Origin: F-183 sp036502165
GTDB lineage: Bacteria; Acidobacteriota; Terriglobia; Bryobacterales; Bryobacteraceae
DNA: 18,661 bases
NCBI GenBank assembly: GCA_036502165.1
Contig: DASXZC010000001.1
Coordinates: 1-18,661, forward strand
Direction of reading: 5' to 3'
Positions 14,656 to 18,661 of this stretch are shown one piece after another. Numbering within the stretch: the first letter of the stretch is position 1; every line of letters starts with the position of its first letter. The position numbers and the translations under genes are program-made. The notes under the pieces were generated by a model. The model searched no databases, was not told the origin of the DNA, and was given only the letters and a program-made list of their open reading frames with translations.

Positions 14656-15609
14656 TTACACGACCTCGATCTGGTCGTTGTGATCCCACGAAACGTCCAC
14701 AGAATCGCCAGGTACGAAGTGATTCCCTGTCCGTGGGATTTCCGCAATCGCCACTGCGCCTTCCTTCGTACGCGCGCGGACTTGCACGCAATGCCCGAGG
14801 AACATACTCGACTCGACGATCGCCTGCACGGAACTCGCCGCCGCCGCCGATCTCGTCATTCTCGTGGACTCCGGCCGCACACCGATGCCGTTGAACCAAT
14901 TCATTGCGCCAAGGAACTCCGCGACGAATCGGGTGCGAGGCCGCAGGTAAATATCCTCGGGAGTGCCGATTTGTTCGACCTTGCCTTGGTGCATGACAGC
15001 GATGCGATCGCAGAGCGAGAGTGCTTCCTCCTGGTCGTGCGTGACGATGACGAAGGTGATGCCGGTGCGGCGCTGGACATCCTTCAACTCCGTGCGGACT
15101 TGCTTGCGCAGATTGGGATCGAGCGCCGACAGCGGCTCGTCGAGCAGCAGGACTTCCGGCTCCAGCACGAGCGAACGCGCCAGTGCAACGCGCTGCTTCT
15201 CCCCACCGGAGAGCTCGGCGGGAAGGCGCGATTCCTTGCCGTTGAGCTGCACGAGATCCACGACGCGGCGGACTCGCGCGTCGAGATCGGTGATGCCCTT
15301 GCGTTTGAGTCCGAACTCGATGTTCGCGCGGACGCTCATGTGTGGGAACAGCGCGTAGCTTTGAAAAACGGTGTTGACGTTGCGCTGATATGGCTTCAAC
15401 GGCACGAGGCTCGAGCCGTTTAGAAGAATGTCGCCGCTGGTCGGATCATCGAATCCGGCGATGAGCCGGAGTGTAGTAGTCTTGCCGCATCCGGAAGGTC
15501 CGAGCAGGCCGTAAAGGGATCCGCGTTCGATCGAGAGCGATACGCCGTCAACGGCGCGGTGGGTTGGGTAGTGCTTCGAAACCTCGCGAAGCTCGAGGAC
15601 AGATTCCAT
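14656..15609 (-). CDS. potA: Polyamine ABC transporter ATP-binding protein PotA
   Basis: The ATPase of the importer, 317 residues. The nucleotide-binding domain has Walker A GPSGCGKTT (37-45), Q-loop Gln83, signature LSGGEKQR (133-140), Walker B VLLLDEP (153-159), D-loop SALD and switch His191 (VTHDQEEA). A TOBE-type regulatory domain (about 235-317) follows, shorter than in the approximately 370-residue E. coli PotA. The sequence NTVFQSYALFPHMSV is characteristic of the polyamine, spermidine and iron subfamily. It heads an A-B-C-D operon with minimal spacing. No Shine-Dalgarno is seen before the ATG at 15609; the predicted promoter lies so close that the mRNA may be nearly leaderless. An inverted repeat overlaps that promoter. 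Confidence 0.94.
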   Translation of the reverse strand: MESVLELREVSKHYPTHRAVDGVSLSIERGSLYGLLGPSGCGKTTTLRLIAGFDDPTSGDILLNGSSLVPLKPYQRNVNTVFQSYALFPHMSVRANIEFGLKRKGITDLDARVRRVVDLVQLNGKESRLPAELSGGEKQRVALARSLVLEPEVLLLDEPLSALDPNLRKQVRTELKDVQRRTGITFVIVTHDQEEALSLCDRIAVMHQGKVEQIGTPEDIYLRPRTRFVAEFLGAMNWFNGIGVRPESTRMTRSAAAASSVQAIVESSMFLGHCVQVRARTKEGAVAIAEIPRTGNHFVPGDSVDVSWDHNDQIEVV

Positions 15610-15651
15610 CGTTTTGCAAATTCAATGTAACGCAAAACGGCGGGTACGCAA
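15610..15651 (-). promoter_or_regulatory. Candidate potA promoter with overlapping 8-bp inverted repeat
   Basis: Read on the minus strand: TTGCGT (15651-15646), a 16-bp spacer, then TACATT (15629-15624), which fits a sigma-70 type -35/-10 pair with three and four matches to consensus. Around the -10 lie the perfect arms CGTTTTGC (15639-15632) and GCAAAACG (15617-15610), separated by 14 bp, with centres 22 bp apart or about two helical turns. TTTGCGT also occurs twice, 16 bp apart, once at the -35 and once across the upstream arm. The arms end right at the potA ATG. This arrangement suits a repressor site, but no regulator is identified. Confidence 0.5.
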
Positions 15652-15677
15652 AGAATTTTTTTACGCGAATCGGCGAA

Positions 15678-16454
15678 CTACGTCGTGACACCGGCGGCGA
15701 GGAATCCTCCGTCGACCGCGATCGATTGGCCGGTGAGAAAACTCGCACTGTCCGACGCCAGCAGGACTGCCGCGCCGATCAATTCTTCCGTTCGTCCAAA
15801 ACGGCGCATCGGAGTGCGAGAGATGAATTCGCGTCCACGCTCGGTGCCGTTCAACAGCGAGGCGTTCAACTCTGTCGGAAAGACGCCGGGTGAAATCGCG
15901 TTGACACACACGCCATCCTTCGCCCATTCGATGGCGAGATTCTTCGTCAACGTGAGGACGGCGGCTTTTGACGCACAATACGCCGCCACTTGATAGAGGG
16001 CGACGAACGAGCTCAGCGACGCGATGTTGATGACGCGTCCATGGCCGCTCTTGACCAGAGCCTGGTAGAACGACTGGCAAGTCCGCAACGTGCCGGTGAG
16101 GTTGACGTCCAGAACCTGGGCCCACGACGCCTCATCCACCTCCGCAGTGGGCTTCTTGTGCGTCTGGCCCGCGGCGTTCAAGAGGATGTCCACGTGGCCG
16201 AACTTGGCCAGCACGGCATCGCGCAAAGCGTCGACAGACGCACGATCCTGAATGTTGACTGTTTGAGCGAGCGTCTGGCGTCCAAGGCCTTCGATCTGCG
16301 CGGCGACCTCATCGGCGAGATTCTGGCGGCGGCCGGATGCGACGACGTCCGCACCTGCCTCGGCGAGTCCGACGGCGAGTGTGCGACCAATACCCGAAGT
16401 ACCGCCGACGACGACCGCAACGCGGCCGGTCAAATCCATGAAATTTTTAACCAT
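15678..16454 (-). CDS. Short-chain dehydrogenase/reductase (SDR), gluconate 5-dehydrogenase / FabG-like
   Basis: A 258-residue classical SDR using NAD(P). Seen are the cofactor loop GGTSGIG (17-23, with the usual first Thr replaced by Gly), NAAG (93-96), catalytic Ser146 within INIASLSS, and Tyr159/Lys163 (YCASK). NAISPGVFPTEL and the C-terminal FLTGQSIAVDGG follow. The pattern MRRFGRTEELIGAAVLLASD fits the sugar-acid dehydrogenase branch (gluconate 5-dehydrogenase or KduD-like), but ketoacyl reductases look alike, so substrate stays open. I chose ATG at 16454; ATG at 16439 is an equally possible start, and neither has a Shine-Dalgarno. A longer open frame to 16634 merely runs out of frame through the zinc-ribbon gene. 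It follows that gene by 20 bp and ends 68 bp before potA. Confidence 0.9.
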   Translation of the reverse strand: MVKNFMDLTGRVAVVVGGTSGIGRTLAVGLAEAGADVVASGRRQNLADEVAAQIEGLGRQTLAQTVNIQDRASVDALRDAVLAKFGHVDILLNAAGQTHKKPTAEVDEASWAQVLDVNLTGTLRTCQSFYQALVKSGHGRVINIASLSSFVALYQVAAYCASKAAVLTLTKNLAIEWAKDGVCVNAISPGVFPTELNASLLNGTERGREFISRTPMRRFGRTEELIGAAVLLASDSASFLTGQSIAVDGGFLAAGVTT

Positions 16455-16474
16455 GTGAGTGTTGGAAGAAGAAG

Positions 16475-16702
16475 TTACGTGAGCTGGCCGAAGATCACTT
16501 TTCGGCGAAACTTGTGGCCGCAGCGACGGCAGCGCAAGGGTGACCGTCCAAAGAAGCTCTGCGAGAGCCGGTCGATCAAAGTAGGCCTTCCCCACTTCCA
16601 AACATCCCGCGACCGGCAGACCGGGCAGACACACCGGCGCGCCTCTACAGAGCTCGGCTGTTCAACTTGGACTGCTGCGGGCTGCGTCTCCAGTTTCTCC
16701 AC
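16475..16702 (-). CDS. Small zinc-ribbon protein (CxxC...CxxC), function unknown
   Basis: A 75-residue protein with a disordered, Gln/Glu-rich N-terminus (1-22) and a compact zinc-binding part: CPVC (26-29) and CRRC (58-61), 28 residues apart. An additional Cys24 and a basic, hydrophobic C-terminus (HKFRRKVIFGQL) complete it. Between the knuckles lies RLSQSFFGRSPLR, an amphipathic stretch. I recall short proteins of this style (Cys pair, FFDRL-like helix, PFRC.xCG) in Acidobacteriota, without any assigned role. The start is GTG at 16702: AAGGG lies five bases upstream and an extended -10 box just before it. It is the first gene of a pair with the SDR. A protein-binding or RNA-binding role is possible but not shown. 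The larger open frame on the same strand is a shadow. Confidence 0.72.
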   Translation of the reverse strand: MEKLETQPAAVQVEQPSSVEARRCVCPVCRSRDVWKWGRPTLIDRLSQSFFGRSPLRCRRCGHKFRRKVIFGQLT

Positions 16703-16712
16703 TGTAACCCTT

Positions 16713-16728
16713 AGTATCTTTTATAGCA
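16713..16728 (-). promoter_or_regulatory. Extended -10 promoter of the zinc-ribbon/SDR unit
   Basis: On the minus strand TGCTATAAA (16728-16720) matches an extended -10 element (TGnTATAAT). The -35 region is poor, which extended -10 promoters tolerate. The start point should fall near 16713, giving a leader of about 11 bases carrying the AAGGG ribosome site before the GTG at 16702. It lies in the 81-bp gap after the VWFA gene. Confidence 0.6.
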
Positions 16729-16783
16729 CTCAAAGCACCAATCGGCGGAATCCTTATTTTTCAGTACGACTCAGTACTCACGG

Positions 16784-17830
16784 TTAGAAACCAGAACGGG
16801 GCCGGTATCCAGGACGGCATTGAATGCGATATTTCCTGCCAATATCGGTCGTAACCTCGACGCTCAGTTTGCGAAATCCTTCGTTTGGATTCGGTTGCGG
16901 ATAGTAAGTGATCGTATAAGAATTCCCCAGATCCTCGCGTATCGATTCAAACGCTTCAACCTGCTTCTGCCAAGTCTTCGCGAAGTACGAACGGCCGCCG
17001 GTTTGGGAAGTCATCCGCTTGAAGACTCCGCTCGAAATGGGATCCTTGTTCACTTCGTTAGTCGAAATTACATAGATCGGGATGCCTTCGTCCTCGGCCA
17101 CGGCGCGGACGTCGTCGGGGGCGACCATGCTCGCATTGTCGGGTCCATTCGAGAACACGATCACGACCTTTCGCCCTGGGACTTTCGCGGCATCGCGCAG
17201 CGTCAGCAGCAGGGCATTATAGAGAGCTGAGTCGTCGCCCGCCACCGCGCGCTTCAGCCCGGTAATAGCGTCTGAGCGTTCCTTGGTCAGATTCGCCGCG
17301 CGGGAAAGATTGCGCGAGTAGGTATAAACGGCCACCGAATCCGCACGGTCGAGGCCGCGTATGAAGTCGGCGATCGCGTCGGATGCATACACGAAACCGC
17401 GATACATGTAGTTGCTCGTATCGAACAGCACGAAGACGTTGGTGCCGGTGAACGTTTCGGAACGTATGCCACCCGACCCTTCGAGCGAAGCAGGATTCAG
17501 CGGCTGAGTCGTGCCATCGGTCTTCACCAGCAGCGGAGCCTTATTGCCCTCCGCGAAGGTGTTGACCTTCTGCATAATGCCGTCCTCGAGGATTTTGAAA
17601 TCCTTGTGCTTCAGGTTATTCACATAGCGGCCCTTATTGTCGGTCACTGTGAAGCTGAGGACGACCATGTCGACCTTGACGCGAAAGTTCGGGCGTTCCT
17701 GCGCGTACATCCACAGCATGGAACCAGACACGAGCGCCGCGGTTGCTATCAGGCCGAATCTGCGCCATAAACGGCGCACCACAATTGCAGCAGTTCTCAC
17801 CTCAAAAGCCTCCAAAGCAAAGTTCTTCAT
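16784..17830 (-). CDS. VWFA-domain protein of the acidobacterial type, membrane-anchored
   Basis: A 348-residue protein. A basic stretch (RRLWRRF, 19-25) and a hydrophobic helix (26-43) form an uncleaved anchor or signal peptide. Residues 47-95 give FRVKVDMVVLSFTVTDNKGRYVNNLKHKDFKILEDG, the hallmark segment before the domain in acidobacterial VWFA-related proteins. The von Willebrand A fold follows (about 130-310): VFVLFDTSNYM (132-142), YTYS (169-172), and VIVFSNGPDN (223-232). The metal site is partly degenerate: DxSxS reads Asp137, Ser139, then Tyr141, and the later loop has SNGPD instead of SDGxD. The C-terminal portion (IRCRPGYRP-like) ends as usual in this family. Role is probably an envelope adhesion or scaffold function; no substrate is known. 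ATG at 17830 has AGG upstream. It lies 29 bp after the upstream partial gene. Confidence 0.88.
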   Translation of the reverse strand: MKNFALEAFEVRTAAIVVRRLWRRFGLIATAALVSGSMLWMYAQERPNFRVKVDMVVLSFTVTDNKGRYVNNLKHKDFKILEDGIMQKVNTFAEGNKAPLLVKTDGTTQPLNPASLEGSGGIRSETFTGTNVFVLFDTSNYMYRGFVYASDAIADFIRGLDRADSVAVYTYSRNLSRAANLTKERSDAITGLKRAVAGDDSALYNALLLTLRDAAKVPGRKVVIVFSNGPDNASMVAPDDVRAVAEDEGIPIYVISTNEVNKDPISSGVFKRMTSQTGGRSYFAKTWQKQVEAFESIREDLGNSYTITYYPQPNPNEGFRKLSVEVTTDIGRKYRIQCRPGYRPRSGF

Positions 17831-17859
17831 CGATCTTACCTGTACTCGTGGACGCTGAC

Positions 17860-18661
17860 TTAATTGATTTCAGTGCGCTGCAGCAAAGGCAACTGCTTGC
17901 GGGCGCGCTCCCGCACGTCATCGCCGACGGAACGAAGACTGCGCAGCAATGCGGGCCAGTCTTCGAGATGAGTGGCGAAGATACGTTCGACTGTAAGCTT
18001 CGTCCACTCCTTGGCGGCGATGTTCATTTCCGCCGGCGGCAGATTGACCTCATCAGCCAGCGCGGCGTAATACAGAAGGTTCGATTCCCACGTCTCGGCC
18101 ATGATACGGCTCGAATAACCCATGAGAGTCGGGAACGATCTCAGTTGCAGGAGATTGGGGACATACGACGTGCAGAGTGTCGGTTTAGGCGTACCGAATG
18201 AGGACGCGAGTCCGCTGAGGGTCAGCCTCGGATCGCTTGCCGCCGCGTGCCGGATGGTGGCCGCGAGAGGATCTGTCGTGTCGTTCGCGGCGGCGGTATC
18301 CGCAATCGCGAACATCTCAGCAGGGACGATCTGATCGAGTGCGGCCCGCAGATTGCCTGCGGCAAGTGCCTTGTCGACTTTCTCGACGCGAGCCGGCGGA
18401 GCTTGGCGGTCCAGCAATTTGAGGAAAGCTTCGCGATGATGAACGTCGAACGCCGCTTCAGCTACCAGCGACTCCGCGTACGCCATGTGTACACCGACCA
18501 GATGGATCTGGGCCGGCGTCACATTCCACCAACGCGGAACCGTCGCATCGAGGATCATCTGCGGCACGAGGTCGCCCCAGATGAGAGCTTGCTCCTTAGT
18601 AGGAATGAGGAAATTCTGCTCGGCTTCGGCGAGCGCATAAGGCAATCCGGCGAGGCTGCCG
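17860..18661 (-). CDS. Unrecognised protein, C-terminal part (5' end beyond window)
   Basis: About 267 residues are visible and the frame stays open to the window edge, so the true start is outside; a TTG at 18645 is in frame but nothing marks it as a start, and the residues before it (GSLAG) read on smoothly. I do not recognise the family. It is mainly helical and soluble, with motifs such as ALIWGDLVPQMILDATVPRWW and LAYAESLVAEAAFD near the visible front, an Ala/Asp-rich middle, and SFPTLMGYSSRIMAETWESNLLYYAALADEVNLPP later. One cysteine lies in PTLCTSY. No transmembrane helix is visible in this part. It precedes the VWFA gene by 29 bp on the same strand, so the two are probably co-expressed. 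Confidence 0.7.
   Translation of the reverse strand, partial: GSLAGLPYALAEAEQNFLIPTKEQALIWGDLVPQMILDATVPRWWNVTPAQIHLVGVHMAYAESLVAEAAFDVHHREAFLKLLDRQAPPARVEKVDKALAAGNLRAALDQIVPAEMFAIADTAAANDTTDPLAATIRHAAASDPRLTLSGLASSFGTPKPTLCTSYVPNLLQLRSFPTLMGYSSRIMAETWESNLLYYAALADEVNLPPAEMNIAAKEWTKLTVERIFATHLEDWPALLRSLRSVGDDVRERARKQLPLLQRTEIN

Noticed and set aside
16455..16634. N-terminal extension of the SDR
   Set aside because: It runs out of frame through the zinc-ribbon gene, which has conserved cysteines and its own ribosome site; the SDR fold starts at 16454 or 16439.
16755..16783. TCAGTAC direct repeat and AGTACT palindrome after the VWFA gene as a terminator
   Set aside because: The stem would be only 5 bp and on the minus strand is followed by an A-rich, not U-rich, run.
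1..18661. CRISPR array, tRNA/rRNA genes, insertion sequences, phage or defence genes
   Set aside because: No regularly spaced repeats, no clover-leaf or rRNA-like stretch, and no transposase, integrase or nuclease motifs were seen in any frame.

Overview
The window is about 60% GC and densely coding, with no stretch over 300 bases without a gene. It looks like a chromosomal segment of an Acidobacteriota bacterium, probably near Bryobacterales/Solibacter. This is an inference from family content: a VWFA-domain protein of the acidobacterial type, a Ser/Thr kinase fused to a WD40/TolB-like propeller, a YncE-propeller/phosphoesterase fusion, a PEP-CTERM-type surface protein and a small CxxC-CxxC zinc-ribbon protein. 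I see no tRNA, rRNA, CRISPR array, insertion sequence or phage gene.

Layout. (1) 1-2423, plus strand: an aromatic amino acid cluster, trpA (3' end only), aroQ chorismate mutase, DAHP synthase with an N-terminal ferredoxin-like domain, and prephenate dehydrogenase. The genes overlap or abut. (2) 2424-4973, minus: a membrane-anchored Ser/Thr kinase with a C-terminal beta-propeller, its stop codon directly abutting that of tyrA. (3) 5059-5931, minus: a secreted Ser-rich protein with a PEP-CTERM-like tail, a TTG start with a good Shine-Dalgarno, and its own intrinsic terminator. (4) 6026-10196, minus: glutamine-dependent NAD synthetase followed 13 bp later by a large propeller/phosphoesterase fusion. 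(5) 10258-12039, plus: a small membrane-anchored protein and a polytopic GT-C-like protein, divergent from nadE across a 61-bp gap holding two mirrored TAAAAT boxes. (6) 12036-15609, minus: a complete potABCD-type polyamine ABC transporter with ATGA overlaps at B/C and C/D. (7) 15678-16702, minus: a zinc-ribbon protein and a short-chain dehydrogenase. (8) 16784-18661, minus: a VWFA-domain protein downstream of an unrecognised protein that runs off the window.

Function. The first block runs the shared entry step (DAHP synthase) and the Phe/Tyr branch (chorismate mutase, prephenate dehydrogenase) from one transcript with the last step of Trp synthesis. The pot block is a self-contained importer. 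The remaining genes are mostly cell-envelope or signalling proteins. I found no convincing new defence or mobile system. The observations most worth following up are regulatory: an inverted repeat overlapping the predicted potA promoter, the symmetric divergent promoter at nadE, and the TTG-initiated PEP-CTERM-like gene with a near-duplicated upstream element. The zinc-ribbon protein and the unrecognised partner of the VWFA protein are the least described proteins here.
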